From Parachlorella kessleri (Eukaryota > Chlorophyta > Trebouxiophyceae > Chlorellales > Chlorellaceae), in contig BBXU01002160.1 in the NCBI GenBank assembly GCA_001598975.1, positions 1 through 17,874 of the forward strand: a DNA stretch of 17,874 bases. Direction: 5' to 3'. The notes under the pieces are model-generated. The model was not told where the DNA came from. It was given only the letters and a program-made list of their open reading frames with translations, and ran no database searches. The position numbers were made by a program, and so were the translations under genes. Below are positions 8,391 to 17,262 of the stretch, one piece after another; position 1 is the first letter of the stretch, and every line of letters begins with the position of its first letter.

Positions 8391-9732
8391 TTGGCTCTGC
8401 ATTGTATTCTGGGTGCATGCCTGACTGGCCACCAGCGGCGGCACCAGTGACTTGCTTTGTCCCTGTGCTTGTTCTATTGCCGTCATTTAGCCTCTGGGGT
8501 GTCGTGGCTTCAGCGCTGACTCGCAAGCCTTTCGGAGCAGGCCTTACAAGCATGACATAGGTAGGGAGTACAGAGGTGTGAACACGTCGAGCAGTTCTAG
8601 GCACAACACACTAAAGGTAGCAGACGCAGTGCCTCACACTAGTCAGCCAGCATCGAGGTAGGACACCGGCACTGCACACTTAGTAGAACCTAACAATGGC
8701 TGCCGATGGGGCTTGGCAGGCGAAAATTGGCAGGATCTTCATTGAAGCAAGCAATGAGATCACGGCTACCGCCCTGTCAGTACAATTTTCCCCTAACTTT
8801 CCGCTGTTTGCACTGCCTGCCAACCCTAAACAAACTGAAACAAGGCTATTGCTGTAAGTGCCTACTCAAGGCAGGACTGAACACAAGACAGGGGGGAGTA
8901 CAGCCAGCACTACTTGCGTGAGGAAACCAAGCGTCAGGGGGTGAAACATGCATGCCTCAGCTTCCGCATCACTGGCCACTAGAATTAAGCTAAGCCTAGC
9001 ACCAAAACAGCCTTCAGGTAAGTGACAGCGCACCCACCACTAACAGCGAAACTCTCAGCACTGAGCGAACCCTAGTAATGTCTGCTGCGGACGGCCTACA
9101 GCCATGGCCTGTGCTTGAAACCACGATCCTTCTACATGCTACTGCAGTAACTGGCTTCAGTGTCTGTCAAGACGCAGCGGCTTCAGGCAAGCTGCGCTGC
9201 CAGCCGCCAAAACGAAGCGCACCCACGAGGGGGACCAAAGAAAAGAAGGCACACACACCGACCAAGAAAGTTGACAAGTACACAGCAACTGCTTGCTGTG
9301 GAATTCTTGGGGTCCAAGCTATAAGACCAGGGACCGTAAGGCACAGACATACAACAACAATAGTTGCAACTTGTTATTGCTTAGGCTTGCTTTCAAACCC
9401 AAAGCTTGCGCAGCGAGGCCACCTGCCAAAGAGCGCTAACCTGCTACTTAGAGACGCCAACCGCTCCAAGCACCGGGAAAACTGATGAGAAAATTGTCAA
9501 GGAACTCGTGCCCATCAATAGTCAGTTATGAGACAGGCCAGCCTATGCGCCTGGTGATTATGAAGCTGGGGGGTCCTACCACAAGTCAAGAGTATTAGTA
9601 CCTCACAAGCAATACCTCATTGCCTTGGCTACTCTCCTGCGCTGGTGTGCTGGCCCAGCACCCGTGAAGACTCTGTACGACCAGACCTAATCTGTTAACT
9701 CCAGCGGGCACCACAAGGTGCCTAGTCAGCCT
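8391..9732. other. Region without a supported gene between GT31 and the next gene
   Basis: Contains an inverted repeat unit (8768-8822), a TGTAA element at 8853-8857 (the usual chlorophyte polyadenylation signal, also readable as a GTAAGTG donor) and a second good donor-like CAG|GTAAGTGA at 9015-9022. A short ATG frame (8695-8856, 53 aa) and one of 135 codons (9078-9485) are open but match nothing I know. The first overlaps the repeat. Confidence 0.4.
8768..8822 (-). repeat. Interspersed repeat unit, inverted
   Basis: CCCTGTCAGTACA, a T/C-rich middle, then CTGTTTGCACTGCCTGCCA is the reverse complement of the repeat order (TGGCAGG, TGCAAACAG, purine-rich block, TGTACTGACAGGG). It closely parallels 12370-12425. 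Confidence 0.6.
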
Positions 9733-11177
9733 TCACGCCCCACCAGGGGCAGGAGGCCCGCACAGGAACTCCCTCAGCCAGCGCAGGCAGCCCTGCAGCC
9801 TGCCAGGCGGCTGCACAACCACCTTCACGGTGACCGTGACCACCTCAGCGTCCTTGTCATCCTCGCCAGCGGCCCGCTCGGCGCCAGCAGCGGGCGTGGC
9901 AGGCACAGCAGGCTCCCTGGCACCCCCTACTGTCCTGCCTGCCGAGCCCGCCACCGCCACAGAGCCCACCCCAGCGTTGCCTTGTAGCTGGTTGGTCTCG
10001 CCGCCGCTGTCGCTGCCGCCTGCTGTGGGTGAGAAGAGGCGCTGCAGGATTAGTGCGTCCCCTGCCGCGCCAGGCACTGCCCCCACCAAGAACCCATGCT
10101 GGCCGTCGGCCGCCCCAACAACCCCCAAACTGCCTGTCTGTGGGCATGCGGGCAGCGCCAGCAGGCAGGATACTCTCCTGGTCAGGGTCCACCACAGAGG
10201 TGTTGCCCACCCAAAGCCCTTCGACCTGGCAACCTGCACGGCAAACGGGAGCGGCTCGGTAATGCAGGAGCGCTTGCCTCTCAAGACCCGCCTGCTGGCC
10301 ACAGGGCTTTCCCCTACTGTATGCTCTCTTGCCAGTAAGGACGCCATGTGATGTTGCCTGGGCCTGGATCTCCTGCGGCTGGTAGCATTGCAGTACGCAA
10401 ACACATAGCACTGTCCTAGGAGCCACAGCTCATCTCGGTTCATTTCAATTGCCAGGGAACGAGCCATCAGGCTGACATGGTAATGCAAAGCAATCCCAGC
10501 ACGCTGCCCGTTTCCATTCCCTCCCTTTCATATACACACCCTAACCAGAGTAGTGTCCCCCATGGACATATATGTGTGCCCCAGCGGCATGCAACCACGA
10601 CACATCCGCCACAGCAAGCCAACAGATTACAAAGTACTAATGTAAAATGCAGTCAAAATAAATAAGTATGAAATAATATGATAAGTCAATTGATAACGAA
10701 AGGTGCAGTCAAGGTTAGTGAAGTTTGAAGGTGTTGTCAAGCCATTAGCCCCGGTGAAGGTCTGCAACACCCACCTCTTCATCTGGGCTGCCTTGGCTCG
10801 ACACCGTTCCGAGAACCACGGGAAGCGGCACGCTGTCTTGTAGTCGGGCAGGCTCCTGTCGAACCTCGCCCGCAGGAGCAGCGGCTTGTAGTGACGGTGG
10901 GGCTACTCGCTGCAAGCCAGTGAACCCAAGATGACTTATTCAAAAGACGACAAGCCGCCGTCGCACTTTATGTGTGCAATTTGTAATACCACCAGCACTT
11001 GCAGCCCAGCAGGAGAAGAGCCTGTGACTGACCACTGGAGTGACCACTTGCCTGAACGGGTTTGGCAAGCAGCCGCCTGGCAGAGTCGGGCCGTTTGGAA
11101 GTCTGCTGGCCCAGGCATAGCCCACAAGGCAAGCACAAGGCGACCAGCAGGACCGCCACAAAGGCCTTTGGAACCAT
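9733..11177 (-). CDS. Tentative gene for an unidentified secreted protein (three exons)
   Basis: Exon 1 (11177-11052, 42 codons) starts MVPKAFVAVLLVALCLPCG, a clear signal peptide, and ends at a GC-type donor (CAG|GCAAGT). Exon 2 (10902-10775) encodes HYKPLLLRARFDRSLPDYK and CRFPWFSERCRAK, a frame with strongly GC-rich third positions; its acceptor must be TAG, a few bases past a CTTGCAG. Exon 3 (10129-9733) carries Gly/Ala-rich sequence, then DAEVVTVTVKVVVQPP and LRWLREFLCG before TGA. Together they give 651 nt in one frame (216 aa). I recognise no family. Alternative joins exist: exon 2 can be read in another phase-compatible but Ala/Pro-rich frame from 10909, and exon 3 may start near 10220 in a different frame. 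Exon 1 and the last 100 codons are the better-supported parts; the full model is a hypothesis. Confidence 0.35.
10620..10715. other. AT-rich stretch in the second intron of the tentative secreted-protein gene
   Basis: Markedly A/T-rich compared with the rest of the window (AAATAAATAAGTATGAAATAA around 10655-10675), with a plus-strand TGTAA near 10640. It has no coding signal and may be intronic or a 3' end of something not recognised. Confidence 0.4.
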
Positions 11178-12369
11178 CAGCTGCCGCAGTCGTAGCACTG
11201 ACTAGTGTGCCATATGTGGTGCCTACAACGCCACGGGCAGTAGGAAGTGATCAAAAGCGGTTGTCGCTTCAACTGTGAGGGCAAAGGCAGTTACGCCTTG
11301 GAAAGAGTGTTGCGAGGTATGCTGCAGGATTTCAAGTACAGCAAGATGAAGCAGCAATCCCACCTGCTTCCTGACCTTCGACGCCCGCCTAGCCTGGACC
11401 TGCCTGTTACTACTCTTTCTGCCCGACGAGGCTGCCTACTTATGAAGGATGGAGCCCTTCGGTAGGTCGGGCACAATCCTGGAGGGGAACTACCGAGCGC
11501 CGCTGCTCACCCTGACCTCCTAGCCCGTGCGACCAAGCAAAGCCACGTCCACAACAGACTCTCACGGGTGGCCATGCGTAGGAGCTTAAGCGAGGTCCGT
11601 TAAACGCCCGCCAAAAGTGCACTCAAATGATATTGGGCCGGCCTCTATCCGCCAAAAATCAGACTCCTGGGCGTGGACCTACCGCTGAACCCTGATTGCT
11701 TGTCTCTTCAGTAGTCTAGCAGAAGGAACAGGCGGCCTGCTTCCCTGTCATGGTTCCGTACCTGGAGTATTCCAACCTCCTGGTGTCAATAGCAATTTCG
11801 AAAATGGTTCATCTCAAATTCTATTGTGAGTGCCTCAGGTAGCCAACGCCTGCCCCTTCTCCGGCTGCATTGGCATGCATGCCCCATACCACAGCCTGGC
11901 CAGCTGGAAACTTCGCCTTAAGAAAACTTTCACGTCCCTAGAGCAAGCTGACACTTCAGCACGGGGAGGGGTGTGAGAAGCACAGGCGGGCAGGAGTCCT
12001 TGGTGCTTGCCCTGAAAAGTTGCACTGTTATCTACGGCGTTGAGTTGACCCAGTCCTGGGTGCAAAGCCCGACAGGGTTGAGCACCCCTTATGCACGGTG
12101 GGCCCGGAACAGCTGGATGGGAAAGGAAGTGAGCTATGGGCTGACTGAGGAGGCTAAGCCATGGACCAGGTTGCCCATGTGCCACGCCTCACACACCACA
12201 CACATCTGGCTTACATATACGTTTTATCGATATCATACATGGATTGATAGATAGATAGGTAGGTAGAAGCACACACTAGCTCCTTCATGGGCACAACCCA
12301 ATTAAGCGAAACTAGCAAACAAAAAGCATGCAACACTACCACTTCAAGAAGTGGCAATACCAACGACAG
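11178..12369. other. Region without a supported gene
   Basis: Several frames of 60-116 codons occur on both strands (for example 11247-11465 plus and 11835-12185 minus). None has a recognisable domain or forms a phase-consistent exon chain. A GATA/GGTA microsatellite lies at 12243-12265. Confidence 0.4.
12243..12265. repeat. GATA/GGTA microsatellite
   Basis: A run of GATAGATAGATAGGTAGGTAG just after a TTTTATCGATATC stretch. It is a tetranucleotide tract with one unit type drifting into another. Confidence 0.8.
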
Positions 12370-12425
12370 TTACCCCTGTCAGTACAGTCATCCCTGCCCT
12401 CTTCCCCCTGTTTGCAGCCTGCCAC
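12370..12425 (-). repeat. Interspersed repeat unit, inverted
   Basis: CCCCTGTCAGTACAGTCA, CCCTCTTCCCCCTGTTTGCA and GCCTGCCACC are the reverse complement of the repeat family, and align with the inverted unit at 8768-8822 in the same order. Confidence 0.6.
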
Positions 12426-12999
12426 CATGAACACATAAAGGAACTTTCCCGTCACAGGTACCCTCCATCCAACATCCCTGCTGCTCTCCCCGCTCCTGCC
12501 CTTTGTCCTCGCATGGACTTCTTCACGCGCCCTGCTGTCATTTGCAAACCCTCTGCTGACGGGACGGGGAGGAAGCCCTTCGCCAGCGCAGCACCCAAGG
12601 CCACGCTCAGGGCCAGTTACAGATTTTTGCCCGCTTCATGCGAGCTTGGCTTGTCGTGCCAACCTGATCTGCACGTCAGACGAATGCGCAGCAAAGGGGC
12701 ACTCTTGCTGGCAGTGGTCATACAAGCTGCTGCCATGGGGCACGCAAGCACTCCCAGCCAGAGGCATTTCCTGGCTTGTGCATCTTGATAAGACTAAAAA
12801 GAAACCCTTGCATGCCTCCCTCCCAACCAAGCCCAGGTTAGCTACCCCAATGGTAGCACCACCTGCCGCTGACACCAAAAATAGCATTTCAGGGTGACGC
12901 CCATCCCGATACCCTCAAGCAGGAGCCAGGTAGGCTGGTGATATAAAACGCACCGCATGTCACAGGATAACTCCCTGTTCGCACCACCTGCCACCCATA
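12426..12999. other. 3' flank of the EF-hand gene
   Basis: Includes an inverted repeat unit at 12958-12998 (CACAGGATAACTCCCTGTTC, then CACCACCTGCCACCC). Frames of 65-145 codons are open on both strands without a recognisable product. If the EF-hand gene uses the donor-like CAG|GTGAGAGC near 13141, a further terminal exon could lie here; I could not identify one. Confidence 0.35.
12958..12998 (-). repeat. Interspersed repeat unit, inverted
   Basis: Reverse complement reads GGGTGGCAGGTGGTGCGAAC, AGGGAG, then CCTGTGACA, which matches the family start block almost exactly (GGGTGGCAGGTAATGCGATC at 2361). Confidence 0.65.
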
Positions 13000-15900
13000 C
13001 TAATAGCAGCGGCACCGCCACCTCGCACCCTTAGCCGGGCGGCGCCTGTTTGCCCCAGGGGTTACTGCAGACCACCGCCACCAAGGAATGGCTGCTGCAC
13101 CCTCCTCCACCGCAGCGTCTGGCCCCGGCCCTGCTCTCACCTGCTCAAGGGCCGCCGCCCGCCGCCGCACCCCGTGCCCGGTGGGGGCACACACCTGCTC
13201 CAGGAGGTACCGCTTGACTGCCGCCCGACCAGCCTGCTTGGCTGCTGCGCCCGCTCCCGCCGCCCTGGAGCACCTGCCGCCGACACCAGCCGCCCATGCG
13301 TCGCCAGCCACACCACCCCCAGCTTTCGCAACCCCCAGGCCGACTGCCAGCTGCTCCTTGGGCCCCCTTTGAAGCTGGGCTGCTTCAGGGATACGCGCGT
13401 ATGTGCGTCCCGAGACGGGGGGCCCACCAGGCACCAGTGGCTGCCGCAGACCGTACCTGGCTGCAATCGCCCGTATGCTAGTACCGATGCCAGCCTTCAG
13501 CCCTGGCCCAACCTCGCAACCCCTGCCAGCTTGCCCGCCGTGGTTGGTGGCCTTGCTGGTGTGTTTTACGGGGCCAGCGCTGTTTGCTGCTGACTCCGCC
13601 CTGGAGGACCGCCCCAGGGGAAGCATGTAGTGCGGCAGCTGGGGAGTGCTGGGCTTGGAAGGTGGGGAGCTGCGGCCTGCGCACTCATCTGGCGCCTGCG
13701 CCTGCGCACCGTGGCCCCAGCCGCCTCCATGCCTTTGCTGGCAGACCACAGGCTTCTGAGACGGCGAAGACTCCACGCCCACGTGGGCCTGAAGCCTTTC
13801 CTTGGCCTCCCCGCCGACCCTCCCAGCTGCTGCAACCCGAGCCAGTGTTAAGGCTAGCACAGGCAGGCCAGGAGCCAGCCCGGGTGGGGCCTGCTGGGCC
13901 TGCTGGGGATGGGCGCCTGGCCTCAAGCCTTCCGGCGTCCTGGCAGGTGATGTGACGGCAAAGCTGGCAGCGACCGCCGGGGTGTGGGGCGGGCTGCTGC
14001 TGCAGTATGCGGCCTGTGCGGTGCGGTCGCAGGTTGCAGCGGGGTGGGACGCACCCAGTTGCTCACGGGGCGCCGCTAGCAAGTTGCTGCCAGTCTGCAA
14101 GCCTGGCGACGCACCAGCCGCCAAGCCTGCCTCCCGACCGACGGCCCTGCTGCCGCCACTCCCCTCGTCAACCATGCCCACCCCTGGCCAAGCACCAATC
14201 TTGTCGCTGCTTGTTGGAGCTCTGGTCCCCTCGGCAAAGCTGACGCGGCTGCCGAGCGAACCCCGCGGCTCTCCCCTGTCTGCACAACTCTGCGGCCTGG
14301 ACTGCCGCTTGAGCGCCGTGGCCTCATCTAGCAGCCGGCTCATCACCAGCCCAGCTTGCTTGCTGCCTGGCCGGCTCACAGGCGCCGCCTGGCCGCTCTG
14401 GGGGGTGGGGCTGCGCTGGGAGGGCGTGCCTGTGCTGCGGGGCGGCGCCTTGGGGACCGGGCTGGTGCTGAGGGGTCTGTGCCGCCGCTGGGCCTGCAGC
14501 AACACGGTGATAGCTGGCAACCCGCCATTCGCAATGTCCCCCAGTGTCTGGGGGAGGTCACATGAGGCCGTCCGAACCAGGTCCCACGCAGGCAGTCTGC
14601 ATGCAGACGTGCATCTCGATGCTACCAGCTCCTCGGTGGCGTCCCACCTGCTTGGTGGGGTCATCTAGTTTTATCCCGGCCGCCTCGAACTCATCCATGG
14701 GCGTGGACTCTGCACAGCCACTTTGACCTCGGATGGGCACGGCGCCAACAACCACACGGCTTGGAGCTCCGCCAGTCCCTCATGCAAGCAAAGGCCCCAC
14801 GCAGCAACTAGGCTATGAGAAAACTGCCGATGCACCCACCGGCGCTCAGCACCGCCTCTGCAAGGTTGATTTCGGAGCCCTCCCCCCTGCCTGCTGCCAG
14901 TGACCCAGTCCTCTGCAGCCCAGCACCACTGCTGCCTCTACCCTGCAAATGGACATCTCCCGTTTTTATTCATCTAGGAAGGGGCCCAGTGTTGGCCCAG
15001 CCGGGCAGGGAGGTGTGCAGCGCACCTGGCTGTCCTGCCGTGCAAGCTTGCTTAGGCTCGAAGCGCGCCTGCCAAGTGCGCGATCCTTCCAGGTATGAGC
15101 GCTTGCGGCGGTGGACTTGCGCCGCTTGGCGTCCTGCTTCTGCAGCCCAGCACATCGCGAGGTAGTTACCGAACAAGCCCTTCTTTCCATTCCCGACAAC
15201 ACTGCACATTCCTGACATCCTCCTTGTCGATTTCTTAAGAGCAGGCATGATGGCTGTATATGGGGAAAATATGCCACTGATCAGCAAGCCCGAGTTCAGC
15301 CGCCATGCCCAAGGGCAAGCAGCCCCCTTAGCTTGGTGTCCTTGGGCATGCATGCCCTTGCTCTCCCATTAAATGGGTTTTGAGGAGGCCCACCGACAAC
15401 CTCTTCGACCCCACTGTACAACAGGTGGAGGCTCACTCATATCATGAAACCCTGGGCATGGAGGGGAAGCTGTCAAGGGGTGCAAGACCTTGCGTGCGCC
15501 TCACCTCTGCCAGGGCCATGACTTTCTCCCTCCACCCCTCCTCGTTGCTGATTATCCCGTGGACGATGACCCGCCGCCGGTACGCCTTGGCAAACAGGTG
15601 CATGTCCGCCAGGTTGACGGGCGCCTCCTGCTGCCCCCGCCCCCCTTGCCCCCCCCGTTCACCGCCTCCTGCAGCAGCTGCCGCTCCGTGCTCTGCGCGC
15701 CCTGCCCGCTGCCCGCGCTTAGGGCTCCTGCAGGAGAGCAAGGGGCGTCGACCCCATGCACTGCTGCCAACGCAAGCTGTGGGGCAGGTCTAGGCTAGCC
15801 AGCCAGCTGGCTAGGAGGGTGCTTCTTGTGGTGGGTAGCGTGAGCCATTGCTTAAGAGAAATTGGCAGGCTCAGCTTCAGACCAGGCCAGGTATCTGCAA

Positions 15901-16850
15901 GCATTGGCATGTGTGCGTGCACGCTGCCTCACACGCATTAGGGCCCCAAACTCACCATGAAGCATCTGGGCCTGCACGCAAGTCAGCACAGCAGGCAAGT
16001 CAGCCGAAACAGGGCCGCCATATGGTATGGGTGCGCAATGATCAATACAACAAATCATTAACGCAACAGCTCGCGAGACGGCTATCCAATTGTATCCAAC
16101 CCTGCCTGCCGCCCTCTTGATGCCACACCCCTCAATATAACTCAAGTGTTGCCGAATGAGGCACCATGAGCTGGCAACACAGCTCAAACGCCAGGTTTAC
16201 CAAGCAGCCGATACTCACAAACTGGGTGAAGCTGAGGCACTCGGCACCCTTGCCCGCTACAGACTCCACCAGCGCAGTCGCCTGCTGCAGGGTCACCTTC
16301 TGGCCAAGCGACTGCAGCAACAAATATGACCACAATCAAACTACACCATCTTATCCAACTATGCTGCTGTGGCAGCCTGGATGGTTGATGGCTTCAGCCC
16401 AGGGTCGCATAGGCAAGTCACAAAGCAACAGGGCTGGTGACGAGGCAGGGCTTTACCTGGAACACGTGTTGGAGCTCGTCCGGCTCCAAGGTGCCACTAT
16501 TGTCTATGTCCATAAGGATGAAGCATTCCTTTGCAAAGCGCACGGTTTGGATGGGTATATGCACCGGAACATCCTTCAGCAGTACAGATGAGGATTGTGA
16601 GTTGTGAGCAAACAGCCATGCAGCAGGGAGAAGCCGGCGAAGCAAGGGGTGTGAGAAGTGGTGAAGTCTCCGGTGCGCTAGACACCTCTTGAAAACCCAG
16701 AGCCGCTGCGCACACACAATAGACAACCAGCCACGTGCCACGCCGGGAAGGTGTAATCGACCCCACCTTGCCATGCCGCAAAAGCCACGACAGTGTGGCT
16801 GCCGCAGTGTCTGGGGGCAAATGTGTAAGCAAAGCCGCCGCATCTGCCAT
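13000..16850 (-). CDS. EF-hand protein with long low-complexity C-terminal region (nine exons)
   Basis: Probable calcium-sensing or calcium-regulated protein. Exons 16850-16767, 16573-16457, 16311-16219, 15971-15956 (16 nt), 15727-15505, 15139-15026, 14942-14840, 14709-14648 and 14547-13000. The canonical EF-hand is CFILMDIDNSGTLEPDEL, loop residues 50-61, with ligands D50, D52, S54 and E61. A degenerate second hand (AGKGAECLSFTQFAQML) lacks the acidic ligands. Later exons encode LADMHLFAKAYRRRVIVHG, a basic KQDAKRRKSTAASAHTWKD and PMDEFEAAGIKLDD, then a last exon of about 515 codons rich in Ala, Gly, Pro and Ser. Exon 5 has a frame break at a poly-G tract, so the total (2360 nt) is one base short of in-frame. 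The start ATG is the first after a TTTATAAGG. The 3' end may be longer: a donor-like CAG|GTGAGAG sits near 13141. The EF-hand is certain; the family is unknown. Confidence 0.78.
15305..15349. repeat. Inverted repeat in EF-hand intron 5
   Basis: ATGCCCAAGG (15305-15314) and CCTTGGGCAT (15340-15349) are perfect 10-bp inverted arms with a 25-nt loop. The right arm overlaps the 14-bp palindrome GGGCATGCATGCCC. Confidence 0.7.
15628..15662 (-). other. Frame break: 35-nt putative microintron or poly-G indel in exon 5
   Basis: The upstream part reads STERQLLQEAVNG and the downstream part EAPVNLADMHLFAKAY in a different frame, across three G runs of 8, 6 and 5. Removing GTGAAC...CAGCAG (35 nt) restores the frame exactly and has GT-AG ends. 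One extra base in a G run would also restore it. Confidence 0.6.
15956..15971 (-). other. 16-nt microexon of the EF-hand gene
   Basis: GCCCAGATGCTTCATG lies between CTTGCGTGCAG and GTGAGTTTG. It joins ...LSFTQF (exon 3, phase 0) to GALSAGSGQ... (exon 5) and encodes AQMLH plus one base of Gly. The hydrophobic pattern FAQML completes the second helix of the EF-hand pair, which is independent support for it. Confidence 0.75.
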
Positions 16851-17262
16851 AATCGCTGGTATATCTCGCAAGTACTGGTCTATCCTTATAAACGTGCTCT
16901 CGAAACCCCAACCATCGCTGCTCAAGCAGTGACCTTCAATCTACGGTATGATGGCGCAGCTACAGCTGCAATTTGATCTCAAATCAAGTCAGTGGCGTGG
17001 TCTCTGGCAAGATGGACCTGATGCAGCACTGCCGAACCTGCCGTGCTGCTGTCCCTTCCCTGGCCTAGCCATTTGCCGCGCCCTTCATGTCATCCTGACT
17101 GATGGTCCCAGCTACTCCCCAGGAGTGAGAGAGGCTGTCTAGCATGTTACGTTTCCCATTGAATTTGGTACCTGTATCACACTTATCTGTTTCTGCTTTG
17201 CACGTGCGAACTAGACTGTGCGGACCGGCCAGTTGGGCCTCGAACGGCAGCACCTATCAGCC
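16851..17262. promoter_or_regulatory. Divergent promoter region between the EF-hand gene and the START-domain gene
   Basis: 412 bp between start codons. TTTATAAGG on the minus strand (16892-16884) sits 34-42 nt above the EF-hand ATG, implying a very short leader. No TATA is obvious just upstream of 17263 on the plus strand, so the START gene may have a further upstream exon or lack TATA. There are no convincing exons here. Confidence 0.4.

Noticed and set aside
8695..8990. Small plus-strand gene: ATG at 8695 with MAADGAWQAKIGRIFIEASN, a GTAAGTG donor at 8854 and a following open frame reading GEYSQHYLREETKRQG
   Set aside because: The reading looks protein-like, but it needs a 38-nt intron, overlaps an inverted copy of the interspersed repeat and matches no family. 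Not strong enough to annotate as a gene.
9078..9485. 135-codon plus-strand ORF with a Lys-rich middle
   Set aside because: No recognisable domain, no strong third-position bias and no linked exons; length is within chance for this composition.
13802..14668. 288-codon plus-strand frame opposite the last EF-hand exon
   Set aside because: It is antisense to the minus-strand exon, which is tied by phase to the EF-hand exons. GC-rich repetitive sequence opens frames on both strands, and no domain is recognisable.
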